Below, piece by piece: positions 8,057-18,124 of a stretch of DNA of 64,000 bases (within the stretch, counting starts at the first letter, position 1; each line of letters opens with the position of its first letter). The DNA is from Pseudomonadota bacterium (lineage in GTDB: Bacteria > Desulfobacterota > Desulfobulbia > Desulfobulbales > JAHJIY01): positions 27,676 through 91,675 of the forward strand of contig JAHJIY010000046.1 in assembly GCA_018823175.1 (NCBI GenBank). Reading direction: 5' to 3'. The notes under the pieces are model-generated. The model was not told the origin of the DNA and ran no database searches. It saw only the letters and a list, made by a program, of their open reading frames with translations. The translations under genes were made by a program, and so were the position numbers.

Positions 8057-8414
8057 TCTCAAATCGGGGCGAACCAGGTTCAGTGGACCGAGCAGGAAAT
8101 GTATCTAAGGTCTGACCAAGATAACTTGTTGATTTTATCGAATATAAGTCAAAAAATATACAATATTTAGGCTTGGAATACCTTTTTACCGTCAAAAAGT
8201 GGGCTCTAAGGTTGAAAAGGGGCCGATTTCAGAGGAATAATATAATGATTTTGGGATGTTATCTTGATTCGACCCCAGCCGGAACAGCCGACTATTGATT
8301 ATCCGACCAAACCAATCAAGAATCAGATCGTATCCGGTCCTATAACTACCTTTTCACTATTAAAAAAAAGAGCTTTAAGAAACATAACCCGCAGTAAACA
8401 GTATTCCCTCTTTT
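8057..8414. other. Intergenic region between convergent genes, holding repeat copy B
   Basis: No gene is visible in these 358 bases. They hold the second copy of the short repeat (8240-8290). Two related stretches, ACCTTTTTACCGTCAAAAAG near 8182 and ACCTTTTCACTATTAAAAAA near 8349, each followed by a GCTYTAAG block, suggest further repeat material. Confidence 0.55.
8240..8290. repeat. Short dispersed repeat, copy B
   Basis: Second copy of the repeat described at 6122. It has the same 18-base core followed by the block CAGCCGGAACAGCCG at similar spacing, in the same orientation, 2.1 kb downstream. Confidence 0.6.
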
Positions 8415-9614
8415 TCAGACTTGTCGGATAGAATCTTGAGTTATTCCCCAGGGACCGGTGGCCAAGACCAGGGCGATGATTGCGCAGGCGGCGATGCCGC
8501 CAAGCATGATGAGCGGGGTGCCGTCTGAAAACAAGCCAATCCCGCCGATAATTGCCGCCCCGGTCACGAAACGGGCAGCTCCCATCAGGGCAGAAGCCGA
8601 ACCGGCAACAGCGCCTTGACCATCAAGGGCCAGCACAGTGCTGATCGGCACGACCAGTCCCAGAAAGCCATAGCCGAAAAAGAGCATGACGATCAGCAGT
8701 TCTACCCGGTCAAGACCGAAAAGATAAAAAACCAGCAACAGAGACATTACGCCGCTATATCCCTTTAACGATGTTTTCAAGACCGTAACCAGACCAAAAT
8801 GTTTGCCGAGTTTGTCGGCCAGTTGGGCTGATCCGATAAACGCCACGGCATTTAACGAAAAAGCGATACTGTATTGAATCGGGGTCAAGCCATAATGATT
8901 GATCATGACGAAAGAAGAGTTGGCCAGGTAGAGAAAAAAACTGGAAATGCCCAGGGCGCCTATGGCGACAAGTTGCAGAAAGGTCCGGTCTTTTAGGAGT
9001 GGCCCATAGGTAGTAAAAAGTTTGCGGAGATTGATTTTTCTCTCCCCGGCCAGTGGCCGCGTCTCGGGGAACCGAAAAGAGAGCATCGCCAGGGTCGCCA
9101 AACCAAGCAGAGTAATGACCCAGAACACACTGCGCCAACCTTGCAATTCAATCAGCAGGCTCCCGGCCAAAGGTGCCAGCAAGGGGGAAACACTGAAAAC
9201 CAGCATCAGTCTCGCCATCAGTTTTACCGCCTCATTGCCGGTGTGCAGATCTCGAACGATGGCCCGCGGGATGACCATGGCCGCACAGGCCCCTGCCCCC
9301 TGAACAAACCGTGAGATAATCAGGATTAGAACATCAGGAGCCAGGGCGCAACCGATACTGCCGATAATGAACAGAAGCAGGCCGAAATACATCGGTGGTT
9401 TGCGGCCGATCTGGTCAGACAACGGGCCGTAGATCGCCTGGCCAATGCCGAGGGAGAGGAAATAAACCAGCAGACTCATCTGCACCGCCGTCACAGAGGT
9501 TCCCAGGTTCTGACCAATGGAAGGCAGCGCCGGCAGATACATGTCGATCGCCAGGGGGCCGATGGCGGACAAAACCCCAAGGACTAAGGCTATACGAAAA
9601 GGGGATATGAGCAT
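8415..9614 (-). CDS. Bcr/CflA family multidrug efflux MFS transporter
   Basis: The protein has 399 residues, the usual size for a 12-helix major facilitator. Landmarks are the first-helix signature GPLAIDMYLPALP, which is characteristic of the Bcr/CflA drug-resistance subfamily, the loop 2-3 motif YGPLSDQIGRKP, and the helix 4/5 segment FVQGAGACAAMVIPRAIVRD (motif C region). Such proteins export bicyclomycin, sulfonamides, chloramphenicol or dipeptides by proton antiport at the inner membrane. The substrate cannot be told here. The gene is transcribed leftward, convergent with the hydrolase lipoprotein, with no operon partner. Confidence 0.92.
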   Translation of the reverse strand: MLISPFRIALVLGVLSAIGPLAIDMYLPALPSIGQNLGTSVTAVQMSLLVYFLSLGIGQAIYGPLSDQIGRKPPMYFGLLLFIIGSIGCALAPDVLILIISRFVQGAGACAAMVIPRAIVRDLHTGNEAVKLMARLMLVFSVSPLLAPLAGSLLIELQGWRSVFWVITLLGLATLAMLSFRFPETRPLAGERKINLRKLFTTYGPLLKDRTFLQLVAIGALGISSFFLYLANSSFVMINHYGLTPIQYSIAFSLNAVAFIGSAQLADKLGKHFGLVTVLKTSLKGYSGVMSLLLVFYLFGLDRVELLIVMLFFGYGFLGLVVPISTVLALDGQGAVAGSASALMGAARFVTGAAIIGGIGLFSDGTPLIMLGGIAACAIIALVLATGPWGITQDSIRQV

Positions 9615-9850
9615 GGGATGGTGATTACCCGATTAATACCCTGTTGTAAAATAATTCCGGGGAGGAGGTAAAAGATTTTAAGGCAGTACTTGTTGCAGCC
9701 GACAGTTACCTTCTGAAAATTCTTCGCTTTATCTATATAGATTGTTTTTACGAAAAAAATTTCACAAAGAACACTACGAAAATAAACACTGCGGAAGGGG
9801 AAGAAGAACGTCCGGAAACAACTACTTGATTTTACATATAAAAATATAAT
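9615..9850. other. Intergenic region between exporter gene and tRNA-Pro
   Basis: AT-rich stretch upstream of the leftward exporter gene. It probably holds that gene's promoter and the tRNA-Pro 3' flank. No gene or clear regulatory motif is seen. Confidence 0.5.
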
Positions 9851-9928
<78 letters not shown>

Positions 9929-10076
9929 ACTTTATAATCCATGATAGGAAGGCACTACTGATATCATTTTGTATCTCTGGTCGTCAAGCAAAAAGGTAAA
10001 TATTTATATCGCAAAATAGTTGACGACTCGATTTCGAGTTGCTATATATGACCCTTCATCACGATTGAGACACTAT

Positions 10077-10152
10077 TCCCAGGTAGCTCAGTTGGTAGAG
10101 CAGGTGGCTGTTAACCACCTTGTCGGGGGTTCGAGTCCCTCCCTGGGAGCCA
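10077..10152 (+). tRNA. tRNA-Asn (anticodon GTT)
   Basis: The sequence TCCCAGGTAGCTCAGTTGG begins a standard 76-nt cloverleaf ending GGTTCGAGTCC, CCTGGGA, discriminator G and an encoded CCA. The acceptor stem TCCCAGG/CCTGGGA pairs fully. The anticodon loop CTGTTAA gives GTT for asparagine. A terminator follows within 10 bases. Confidence 0.98.
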
Positions 10153-10158
10153 ATATTT

Positions 10159-10191
10159 AAAAGCCCGGTCTGCAAAGATCGGGCTTTTTTT
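10159..10191 (+). terminator. Rho-independent terminator of tRNA-Asn
   Basis: The arms AAAGCCCGGTC and GATCGGGCTTT (one G-U wobble) surround a six-base loop and run into TTTTTTT. The hairpin lies just after the tRNA-Asn 3' end. Confidence 0.9.
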
Positions 10192-10219
10192 ATGTCATCC
10201 TGCTTATTCTTTTACCCAA

Positions 10220-11494
10220 CTACGACAAAGAAAAATTAATCGCCTCGGTGATCATGACAATCTCCTGATCGCTGATAATAAACGGCGGCATGGTATAGAT
10301 CAGATTATTAAAAGGCCGCAACCAAACTCCTTGAGCCATCACGCATTCCTGGATTTTTTGCTGATCAACCGGCGCATGGGTCTCAATCACCCCGATTGCC
10401 CCCAGCACCCGAACATCCTTGACCGGCGCCAATTCCCGACATTTTTCCAGACCTTGCCGTAGCAGGAGCTCAATTTCACCAATCCGGCGGGCCAGGGGAA
10501 ATTGAGCCAACAGGCCGAGGCTGGCCAGCGCCACCGAGCAGGCCAGAGGATTAGCCATATAAGTCGGACCATGCATCAACATTTTGGGCCCTTTGGTCGA
10601 GATCGTCCGGCATACCTCCTCGGTGGTCATGGTCGCCGCAAAGCTTAAATAGCCGCCGGTCAAGGCCTTGCCCACACACATGATATCAGGGGTCACCGCC
10701 GCGTGTTCACAGGCGAACATCCGGCCGGTCCGACCAAAACCGGTCGCGATTTCATCGGCGATCAATAAAACCTGATATTGGTCACACAGGACCCGGACCT
10801 TTTTTAAAAAATCAGGCGGATAAAACCGCATTCCGCCGGCGCCCTGGACCATGGGCTCCAGAATGACCACCGCAATCCGACCGTTATTTTCCGCCAGCAT
10901 TCTCTCCATTTCAACCAGCTGTCGTTCATTCCCACCGCTTGGCGCCGGGGCCTCAACAAAAAACTGGCCATTGACCAGATCACCAAACAGATGATGCATG
11001 CCGGCAACCGGATCACAGACCGACATGGCGCCAAAGGTATCGCCATGATATCCATGACGGATCGTCAGCAATTTATTTTTAGCGGCCTGCCCCAGAGAAA
11101 GCCAATACTGGATAGCCATCTTGATCGCAACTTCAACCGAGACCGAGCCGGAATCACAAAAAAATACGCGGGTCAACCGGTCAGGTGTAAGATCAACCAG
11201 CTTCTTCGCCAATAAAATGGCCGGTTCATGAGTCAAGCCGCCGAACATGACATGGGCCATACTGGCAAGCTGATCGGTTACCGCCTGGTTTAAAACCGGA
11301 TGATTATAGCCATGGATCGCCGCCCACCAGGAAGACATCCCGTCAATCAACTCTCGGCCATCAGCCAGTTTCAACCTGGTGCCGCTGGCTGATTCGACCA
11401 GATATGGCGCCACCACCGCCGGGGCCGCCGCATATGGGTGCCAGACGTGTTCGGCATCAAGGGCCAATAATTTCTCAAGATCAGACAAATTCAA
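10220..11494 (-). CDS. bioA: Adenosylmethionine-8-amino-7-oxononanoate aminotransferase
   Basis: BioA transfers the amino group of S-adenosylmethionine to KAPA to form DAPA in biotin synthesis, using pyridoxal phosphate. The start is taken at TTG 11494, which has ACGGAGG 11 bases upstream, giving 424 residues. A longer frame from 11551 would overlap the upstream radical SAM gene. Motifs visible: HVWHPYA at the N-terminus, MSSWWAAIHGYNHP (substrate loop), DSGSVSVEVAIKMA (PLP phosphate binding), ILEPMVQGAGGM, IADEIATGFGRTG (PLP Asp) and VGKALTGGY (Schiff-base Lys). No other biotin gene is adjacent; it follows the radical SAM gene by 29 bases and may be co-transcribed. Confidence 0.94.
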   Translation of the reverse strand: MNLSDLEKLLALDAEHVWHPYAAAPAVVAPYLVESASGTRLKLADGRELIDGMSSWWAAIHGYNHPVLNQAVTDQLASMAHVMFGGLTHEPAILLAKKLVDLTPDRLTRVFFCDSGSVSVEVAIKMAIQYWLSLGQAAKNKLLTIRHGYHGDTFGAMSVCDPVAGMHHLFGDLVNGQFFVEAPAPSGGNERQLVEMERMLAENNGRIAVVILEPMVQGAGGMRFYPPDFLKKVRVLCDQYQVLLIADEIATGFGRTGRMFACEHAAVTPDIMCVGKALTGGYLSFAATMTTEEVCRTISTKGPKMLMHGPTYMANPLACSVALASLGLLAQFPLARRIGEIELLLRQGLEKCRELAPVKDVRVLGAIGVIETHAPVDQQKIQECVMAQGVWLRPFNNLIYTMPPFIISDQEIVMITEAINFSLS

Positions 11495-11523
11495 CTTCTT
11501 CTTTCCTCCGTTATTTGCCAGGT

Positions 11524-13191
11524 TTACTTGACCACCACCACCTTGTTCCACTTCAAGACCCCGGCGGTCTGCTCGGGCAGAAATGCGACATATCCTTCGC
11601 CATCAAGCTCATTATACAGGCCAACCTCTGCCAGCAACGGCGCAGAAAACCGATAGAATAAACTACGCTTGAAAAAATCGTTGCGGGTTTGATGGGAATA
11701 AAGGGGCTCAAAATTTTGCGGCAACTGCTCCCAGAGATGATCCTTGATCTGCTTGAACGAATCATGTTGCAGATGGGCCGGCAAAAACCGATGCCCGCAT
11801 CGCAGCCAGTCAAAAACAAGAAACTCCTGAAGTAACTCATAATCCGGCCGGTTAGCGCTCAACTCGTGCAACATCAGACTCATCACTTCCTGGGTATGGG
11901 CCCGCTCGAAAAAACCCTGCTGCAGACAATGATTGGTCAGTTCCTCAAAAAATGCGAAGCTGTCCGCCTCCGCCTGCCTGGCCAGAACATGGGCCAAAAA
12001 GGTCTTGAAAAAACGCGTATTATAAAAGGCCTCCACGCATTCACCAACTAAATACAGCTGGCGAAGCGTTTGCTGGTCCAGCCATTTTGTGGCCAAAACA
12101 TCATAAGGCGGCCGTGCGCAGTGGACCAGGCCGAAACCAGGTTCGCGGCCAATGGCGGTACCCGGCAGCACCTTTAATAATCCCATTTGGATATAGTGCG
12201 GCCGCCAGGCGCAAACATCATTAAATGACTGGCGAAAGGTAGCGGCGGTTTCGTAAGGTAGCCCCAGAATCAGGTCAAGATGCAGATGGATATTATCAAA
12301 GGAAACAAGACGGCGGATATTCTCGCCGATCCCGGCCGGATTTATCTTCCGATTAACCGCCGCCAGGGTTTCGGGATTAGTCGACTGGATGCCGATCTCA
12401 AACTGGAAACGATCAACCGGCACCGTCGCAAGAAAGTCGAGCATCTCCTGGGTAAAGCGGTCCGGCGCGATCTCGAAATGAAATACTGTTTTCCCCGGTT
12501 GCCCGGCCAGAAAACGCCAGAGCACCAAGGCCCGTTCCGGCCGGTCATTAAAGGTCCGATCAACAAATTTAATTATTTTCGGTCCGGCCGGCAGAATCAA
12601 TTGCAGTTCTTCCTTGACCGCCGCCAAGTCTTTATGTCTTACCCCATGTTCCAGGGCCGACAGACAATAACTGCAGGAAAAGGGACAACCACGGGAAGAC
12701 TCATAATAGATATGGCGATGCTTAAGCTCACCGTTAAAATCATCTTCCCGGTAGGGTGACGAAAAAGGAGGATTTGCGTCGGCCTGATATGCCGGAGCCA
12801 GTTGTCCACGCCGCAGGTCCTGATAAAATTCCGCCGGCGCCCCCTCAATCTCTCCTTTAAAAACCGTACAGTTTGCCGGCAGCCCCATCTCCGCCATAAT
12901 CAATGCCTGCGGCCCCCCCAGAACAATCTTCATCTCAGGCATGACCCGGGCCAGATCAACCACCAGCCTGGCGACATACTCGCCGCTCCAGACATAAACG
13001 GACAAGAAGAGATAAGCCGGCCCGCCGGCCGCAATCCCGGTCAACGTAGCATAATAGGGATCGTTGATCGTCAACTGACACATTTGCGCCTCACACTCCG
13101 GCAAATTTTTGCCAAGCTCCTGCCGCAGATAAAACAAGGAAAGACAAGAATGGATGTAACGGCCATTAAAGGCAACCAGCTTGATTAACAT
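11524..13191 (-). CDS. B12-binding radical SAM protein with DUF4080-type C-terminus
   Basis: The protein has 555 residues. The N-terminal about 150 residues match a cobalamin-binding Rossmann-like domain (start LIKLVAFNGRYIHSCLSLFYLR, with LGGPQAL later). A radical SAM core follows, with the cluster motif CPFSCSYC in ESSRGCPFSCSYCLSALEHG, and strands such as KIIKFVDRTFN and FQFEIGIQS. The C-terminal about 200 residues match the DUF4080 type of uncharacterised B12/radical SAM proteins common in anaerobes. The reaction is unknown; family members often act on unactivated carbon (methyl transfer, rearrangement). It lies directly upstream of bioA in the same direction. The fold call is firm, the function open. 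Confidence 0.88.
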   Translation of the reverse strand: MLIKLVAFNGRYIHSCLSLFYLRQELGKNLPECEAQMCQLTINDPYYATLTGIAAGGPAYLFLSVYVWSGEYVARLVVDLARVMPEMKIVLGGPQALIMAEMGLPANCTVFKGEIEGAPAEFYQDLRRGQLAPAYQADANPPFSSPYREDDFNGELKHRHIYYESSRGCPFSCSYCLSALEHGVRHKDLAAVKEELQLILPAGPKIIKFVDRTFNDRPERALVLWRFLAGQPGKTVFHFEIAPDRFTQEMLDFLATVPVDRFQFEIGIQSTNPETLAAVNRKINPAGIGENIRRLVSFDNIHLHLDLILGLPYETAATFRQSFNDVCAWRPHYIQMGLLKVLPGTAIGREPGFGLVHCARPPYDVLATKWLDQQTLRQLYLVGECVEAFYNTRFFKTFLAHVLARQAEADSFAFFEELTNHCLQQGFFERAHTQEVMSLMLHELSANRPDYELLQEFLVFDWLRCGHRFLPAHLQHDSFKQIKDHLWEQLPQNFEPLYSHQTRNDFFKRSLFYRFSAPLLAEVGLYNELDGEGYVAFLPEQTAGVLKWNKVVVVK

Positions 13192-13316
13192 TGTTTTCCC
13201 TTTTTATACTGACCCTTTCAGCCAAAGAAGCCGGTATTTAATTTGTAATAGCCCGTAATATATAGAATCTTTTAACGATGCTCAAACTGCCGGCTAAAAA
13301 ATCGACGATAGTACAG

Positions 13317-13358
13317 CTTCAACCTTCAACCTTCAACCTTCAACCTTCAACCTTCAAA
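13317..13358. repeat. Heptanucleotide tandem repeat, six units of CTTCAAC
   Basis: Five perfect CTTCAAC units followed by CTTCAAA occupy 42 bases in the leader between the divergent radical SAM and lgt genes. A seven-base unit is out of phase with codons, so copy-number change would alter promoter or leader spacing rather than a protein. Confidence 0.9.
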
Positions 13359-13415
13359 AGCTACAATTTCAAGTCCCATTTGACAAGCAGCCATAGGCAT
13401 GATAAATCACAGGCC

Positions 13416-14210
13416 ATGATATCTTATCCTGAAATTGATCCGGTAATTTTCGGCCTTGGCCCCCTGAAGGTCCGCTGGTATGGCCTGATGTATGTCTTAG
13501 GGTTCAGCGCCACCATTCTGCTGGTCCAATACCAGATCAAAAAATTTTCCCTGTCACGTCTGGCTGATCACTGCGAAAACCTCAATTTTATCCTGATCCT
13601 CAGTCTGGTGCTGGGCGCCCGCTGCGGATATGTCCTGTTCTATAACCCTTCCTACTACCTGGCGCATCCGGCCGAGATAATCGCAATCTGGCAGGGCGGC
13701 ATGTCTTTCCACGGCGCCCTGATCGGCATCATGGTCGGCGGTTTACTATACTGCAAAAAAGCAAAGCTCCCCTACTGGCAGACCGCCGACATCTATGTCG
13801 TTACCATCCCGATCGGACTGGGACTCGGGCGGATCGGTAATTTTATCAACGGCGAACTATTCGGGCGCGTAACCGATGTCCCCTGGGCCATGATCTTTCC
13901 AGCCGGCGGTCCGTTCCCGCGTCATCCTTCCCAACTCTATGAAAGTTTACTGGAAGGACTACTGCTTTTCAGCATACTCTGGAAGGCAAAGGATATCCAG
14001 CATCAGCGCAACTGGCCCACCGGTTTGATGGCGGCTTTTTTCCTGATCATTTACGGCCTCATCCGTTCTTTTCTCGAACTTTTCAGGGAACCCGACGATC
14101 AGCTGGGATTTATCGTAGCCTCGCTGACCATGGGCCAGATCTTAAGTTTCTGTATGATCCTGGTCGGATCAATAATTATCGCAATCAGAATAAAAACCAG
14201 GCCCCGATAA
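13416..14210 (+). CDS. lgt: Prolipoprotein diacylglyceryl transferase
   Basis: Lgt attaches diacylglycerol from phosphatidylglycerol to the lipobox cysteine of prolipoproteins in the inner membrane. The start is set at ATG 13416 (MISYPEIDPVIFGLGPLKVRWYG), the normal N-terminus; an upstream in-frame ATG at 13278 would run through the heptamer repeat and add 46 unusual residues. The 264-residue product has about seven membrane segments. The Lgt signature GRIGNFINGELFGR and the HPSQLYE motif are visible, as well as GGMSFHGALIG with its conserved His. Several lipoproteins in this window (hydrolase, FlgO-like, repeat lipoprotein) would be substrates. Confidence 0.95.
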   Translation: MISYPEIDPVIFGLGPLKVRWYGLMYVLGFSATILLVQYQIKKFSLSRLADHCENLNFILILSLVLGARCGYVLFYNPSYYLAHPAEIIAIWQGGMSFHGALIGIMVGGLLYCKKAKLPYWQTADIYVVTIPIGLGLGRIGNFINGELFGRVTDVPWAMIFPAGGPFPRHPSQLYESLLEGLLLFSILWKAKDIQHQRNWPTGLMAAFFLIIYGLIRSFLELFREPDDQLGFIVASLTMGQILSFCMILVGSIIIAIRIKTRPR

Positions 14211-14292
14211 CCTTTGTTTTTAATTGGTTTTGACCGGCTGATCTGTTATTAATTTTAAATAATAATTTACTCTCACAAGGAGAGGATTTCCG

Positions 14293-17200
14293 ATGAATAC
14301 CAAGGCGTTTTGCCACCTGCTTTTACCCCTAATTTTCTTTGCGGTCATCATGAAAACATCCCTCATCTCGGCAACCGAACTTTCCCCCCATCTGTATAAA
14401 ACCACGCTTGACAACGGACTCACCGTACTGGTCAAGGAGACCCCCGGCACCAAGGCGGCCACCGTCCAGATCTGGATCAAGGCGGGCAGCGTTTACGAAG
14501 AAGCCAAGGAGGGCGGCATCACCCACCTGATTGAACACATGATCTTCAAGGGCACGCCAACCAGAGGTCCGGGCCAGATTGCCGGGGCAATTGAAGAGAT
14601 CGGGGGCCGGATCAACGCTTATACCTATTACGAATACACGGTTTATCATGCGACCTTATCCGCCCGCCACTGGGAACTGGCGACCGAGGTGTTGACCGAT
14701 GCGGTACTCAACTCGACTTTTGCCCAGGAAGAATTGGAACGGGAAAAAAAGGTAGTGCTGGAGGAAATTGCGATGCGCGAAGATCGCCCGGCCAATCGAC
14801 TTTTTCAGGAATTGATGACCACCTCCTATTCCACCCATCCCTACCGGCTGCCGATCATCGGAACCAGAGAAAGCGTCGCCTCTTTTAGCCGCGATGATAT
14901 TTTAAAATATGTGGCCAAACACTATCATCCCGAAAACTTCACGGTGGTGGTGGTTGGCGATCTGCTGGTTGATCCGGTCGTCAGCAAAATTCAAGAACTT
15001 TTCGGCCAACTGCCCAAGGGAGATTTTGTCCAGCCCCCCCTGCCCCAGGAACCTGAACATGAAAGCCCGCGCCTGTTTTCTCTGGCGGCCGACATCAATC
15101 AATCAAATCTGGCGCTTTCCTTCCCCATTCCATCTTCCAGCCATCCCGACGCGCCGGTCCTTGACGTAATTGCCACTCTTCTCGGCAATGGCGAGGCCAG
15201 CCGTCTCTATAATCAATTGCGCAACAAAAAAGGTCTGGTCTACCAGATCCACAGTTCCGCCTTTACCCCGAAGGACCCCGGTTTGTTCGAAATAACAGCC
15301 ACCCTGGAGTCAGCCAATATTAACGCAGTGCTTGAGGCCATTCTGGAAGAAACCTTCAAACTCAAATATGTGCCGGTAGAGGAAGATGAACTGATCCGGG
15401 TAAAACGCAATCTGGAAAGCGATTTTGTTTTTGCTCTGGAACGGGTGGAAGGACAGGCCCGGGTGATGGGCTCTTTTGAATTTCTGACCGGTGATCCGCG
15501 GGAAGACGACTACCTGGCAAAAATCAGGGCGGTTACCAAAGAAGATATCATGAAGGTTGCGGCCAAATACTTTAAGGGCCGCAAATTAACCGCCGGTATT
15601 CTCACTCCCAACGACCAGAAAGTTGAGTTGGAACAGCCCGCCGTTACAGCCCTCATCAGCCAGGCCGAAAACATGGCCCGGCACGGCATCCCGACCTCAC
15701 TGGTGGCGGACTCCTTCTTGCCGGATGTCCACTTTTTCAAGTTACGCAACGGTATTCGCCTGCTGGTCCGCGAAAATCCGGAAATCCCCACCGTCGCCAT
15801 GCGGGTGGTCTTTCCCGGCGGTCTGCGCGGCGAGACCCAGCAGACCAACGGCTCCTTCGCCTTTATCAGCGCCCTGCTGCCCAAGGGCACCAAAAAACTG
15901 TCCGGTCGAGAACTGGCCCTGAAGATTGCCGATATGGCGGGCGATATCTCCGGTTTTAACGGCAAAAATACCTTTGGCCTCAAGGCAGACTTCCTGGCCC
16001 GCTTTGCCGAACCCGGTCTGGAGCTGGTCCGCGACATTATCCTCGAACCGGCCTTTGATCCACAGGAAGCAGAGAAGGTCAGGCCGGAATTACTCTCCAT
16101 CCTCAAGCAACAGGAAGATTCCCTGCCGTCTCAGGCCTTTGTTGATTTTAATCGCCTGCTTTTTCAAGGTCATCCCTACGCCTTAAACGCCGCCGGGTCA
16201 GAAACCGCGATCAAAAATTTCACCGTGGCCGAACTGCAAAATATTTATCAAAAACACGCCCGGCCCGATCAGATGGTCCTGGCGGTGGCCGGTGCCGTAA
16301 ACGCTGCCGAGATCAGAGACATTGTTGAAAAGATCTTTGGCAGCTGGCAACCGCCAACCGCCCAGACCAGTCCCTTCCTGGAGGAAAGCGTCCTGCCGCC
16401 CGATGCGCCGGTCGTGCCGGAGATTCTTAACAATCCCCGCGATAAGGAACAGGTCCATATTGTAATCGGCTTTTTGGGCACCACCCTCAACAGCCAAGAC
16501 CGCTACGGGCTTGATCTACTCGACACCGTCCTAAGCGGCCAAAGCGGCCGCCTGTTCACCGAACTGCGCGACAAACAAAGCATGGCCTACAGCCTCTCTT
16601 CCTTCTCCCTGTTTGGCCTGGATACCGGCTCCTTCGGGGTCTATATCGGGACCAGTCCCGACAAAAGGGATGCGGCGATCAAAGCGGTCTGGAGTGAGTT
16701 ATACAAAGTAAGAACGGAACTGATCAGTGAGGAAGAACTGCAACGGGCCAAAAATATCCAGATCAGCCAATATGAGCTCGGCCTGCAGACCCATGGGTCC
16801 CAGGCGATGGAAATGGCGCTGAACGAAACTTACGGCATGGGACAGGATTTCGGCAACCGCTTTGTGGCAAGCATTGAGAAAATTACGGCCGATGAAATCC
16901 TTGAAATAGCGAAAAAATACATCCAACCAGATCATTACGTGATGGTAACCGTGGGCGCTGAACCATCGCCTCTGGCTGCTCAATCGGCGACTGAGCCATC
17001 CACCTCACTGCCAAAGGATCCGGAAACTGCACAAAGCCCCGAGCAACCCGATTCACCCGCCATTGATAATCCGGCGCCGGAGTTAACGGAACCGACCGAG
17101 CAGATAAACGAAGAAATTTCTGAACCGGAAATCGTTGAGCCGGATTTCATTGAGCCGACCGAATCCCCAAACGAAGAAGCTTCTGAACCGGAAATGATGG

Positions 17201-17358
17201 AGCCGGAACCCCCAGCCGTATCTGAACAACCGGACCTTTCAACTACGGAAACCGAACAAGATAAAAAAGATGACGCCCTTTCTCCTGTCACGAATTCAGG
17301 CCAGGAACTGTCGAAAACTGAAACCGAAACAGAAGAACCTCAAGCTACGGATAATTGA
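14293..17358 (+). CDS. M16-family zinc peptidase, tandem double domain with acidic Pro-rich tail
   Basis: The protein has 1021 residues with a signal peptide (1-27), so it acts in the periplasm. The first M16 unit (about 30-450) carries the inverted zinc motif HLIEH at 78-82 and the downstream glutamate in [11 protein letters not shown]. The second unit (about 470-900) keeps the fold, with segments such as [21 protein letters not shown], but lacks HxxEH and is presumably the inactive half. Fused active/inactive halves are typical of pitrilysin-type enzymes. From about residue 905 a Pro/Glu/Ser-rich tail repeats SEPE and EPxxxEP elements, probably disordered. A GGAGAGG ribosome site precedes the start. 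The rpe gene follows after 1 base. Confidence 0.9.
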   Translation: MNTKAFCHLLLPLIFFAVIMKTSLISATELSPHLYKTTLDNGLTVLVKETPGTKAATVQIWIKAGSVYEEAKEGGITHLIEHMIFKGTPTRGPGQIAGAIEEIGGRINAYTYYEYTVYHATLSARHWELATEVLTDAVLNSTFAQEELEREKKVVLEEIAMREDRPANRLFQELMTTSYSTHPYRLPIIGTRESVASFSRDDILKYVAKHYHPENFTVVVVGDLLVDPVVSKIQELFGQLPKGDFVQPPLPQEPEHESPRLFSLAADINQSNLALSFPIPSSSHPDAPVLDVIATLLGNGEASRLYNQLRNKKGLVYQIHSSAFTPKDPGLFEITATLESANINAVLEAILEETFKLKYVPVEEDELIRVKRNLESDFVFALERVEGQARVMGSFEFLTGDPREDDYLAKIRAVTKEDIMKVAAKYFKGRKLTAGILTPNDQKVELEQPAVTALISQAENMARHGIPTSLVADSFLPDVHFFKLRNGIRLLVRENPEIPTVAMRVVFPGGLRGETQQTNGSFAFISALLPKGTKKLSGRELALKIADMAGDISGFNGKNTFGLKADFLARFAEPGLELVRDIILEPAFDPQEAEKVRPELLSILKQQEDSLPSQAFVDFNRLLFQGHPYALNAAGSETAIKNFTVAELQNIYQKHARPDQMVLAVAGAVNAAEIRDIVEKIFGSWQPPTAQTSPFLEESVLPPDAPVVPEILNNPRDKEQVHIVIGFLGTTLNSQDRYGLDLLDTVLSGQSGRLFTELRDKQSMAYSLSSFSLFGLDTGSFGVYIGTSPDKRDAAIKAVWSELYKVRTELISEEELQRAKNIQISQYELGLQTHGSQAMEMALNETYGMGQDFGNRFVASIEKITADEILEIAKKYIQPDHYVMVTVGAEPSPLAAQSATEPSTSLPKDPETAQSPEQPDSPAIDNPAPELTEPTEQINEEISEPEIVEPDFIEPTESPNEEASEPEMMEPEPPAVSEQPDLSTTETEQDKKDDALSPVTNSGQELSKTETETEEPQATDN

Positions 17359-17359
17359 T

Positions 17360-18031
17360 ATGCAAGAATATATGATTGCCCCCTCCATCCTTTCTGCCGA
17401 CTTTGCCAGACTCGGAGAGGAGATCAACAACGTCCTGGATTGCGGGGCCGATATCGTCCACATCGACGTCATGGATGGTCATTTTGTGCCGAACATCACG
17501 ATCGGCCCCCTGGTGGTCGACGCGGTTCGCAAAATTACCGACCGGCCGCTGGACGTCCATCTGATGATTGAAAACCCGGACCAGTACCTGGAGGCCTTCG
17601 CCAAGGCCGGCGCCGACTGGATTACAGTCCACGCCGAAACCGGTTATCACCTGCACCGTACAATCAACAGAATAAAGGAACTGGGCAAGAAAGCCGGGGT
17701 CGTGCTTAATCCGGCCACGCCTCTGGAAGCAATCGACTATGTTCTTGAGGATGTGGACCTGGTGATGATTATGAGCGTCAACCCGGGTTTTGGCGGGCAA
17801 TCATTTATCGAATCTTCCCTGACCAAAGTCAGACGCCTGAAAAAGATGATTGACCAACGCGGATTAAAAGTCGGCATTGAAATGGACGGCGGCATCAGCC
17901 CGGAGACGATCGGCAAAGCGGCAGAAGCCGGGGCCAATATCTTTGTCGCCGGCTCCGCCATTTTCAGCCACCAGGACTACCGTCTACCAATCACTAAAAT
18001 GAAAGAAATCCTGGCAACCATCAACCGATAG
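17360..18031 (+). CDS. rpe: Ribulose-phosphate 3-epimerase
   Basis: Rpe interconverts ribulose 5-phosphate and xylulose 5-phosphate in the pentose phosphate pathway. The 223-residue product from ATG 17360 has the expected TIM-barrel motifs: [30 protein letters not shown] (metal His and Asp), [17 protein letters not shown] and MDGGI (catalytic Asp), then FVAGSAIF for phosphate binding. The start lies one base after the M16 peptidase stop, so the two are probably co-transcribed and coupled, although no metabolic link is apparent. Confidence 0.96.
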   Translation: MQEYMIAPSILSADFARLGEEINNVLDCGADIVHIDVMDGHFVPNITIGPLVVDAVRKITDRPLDVHLMIENPDQYLEAFAKAGADWITVHAETGYHLHRTINRIKELGKKAGVVLNPATPLEAIDYVLEDVDLVMIMSVNPGFGGQSFIESSLTKVRRLKKMIDQRGLKVGIEMDGGISPETIGKAAEAGANIFVAGSAIFSHQDYRLPITKMKEILATINR

Positions 18032-18124
18032 AATGCCTAATTAACTACAGTTACTCACACCAGACCGCGATAAGTTTAACATTATGATCCGCTCACTTCA
18101 AAGCGATGCGTTTCTCCCGGCATC

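Noticed and set aside
13278..13415. Longer start for lgt
   Set aside because: The extension translates the CTTCAAC array; the family N-terminus begins at 13416.
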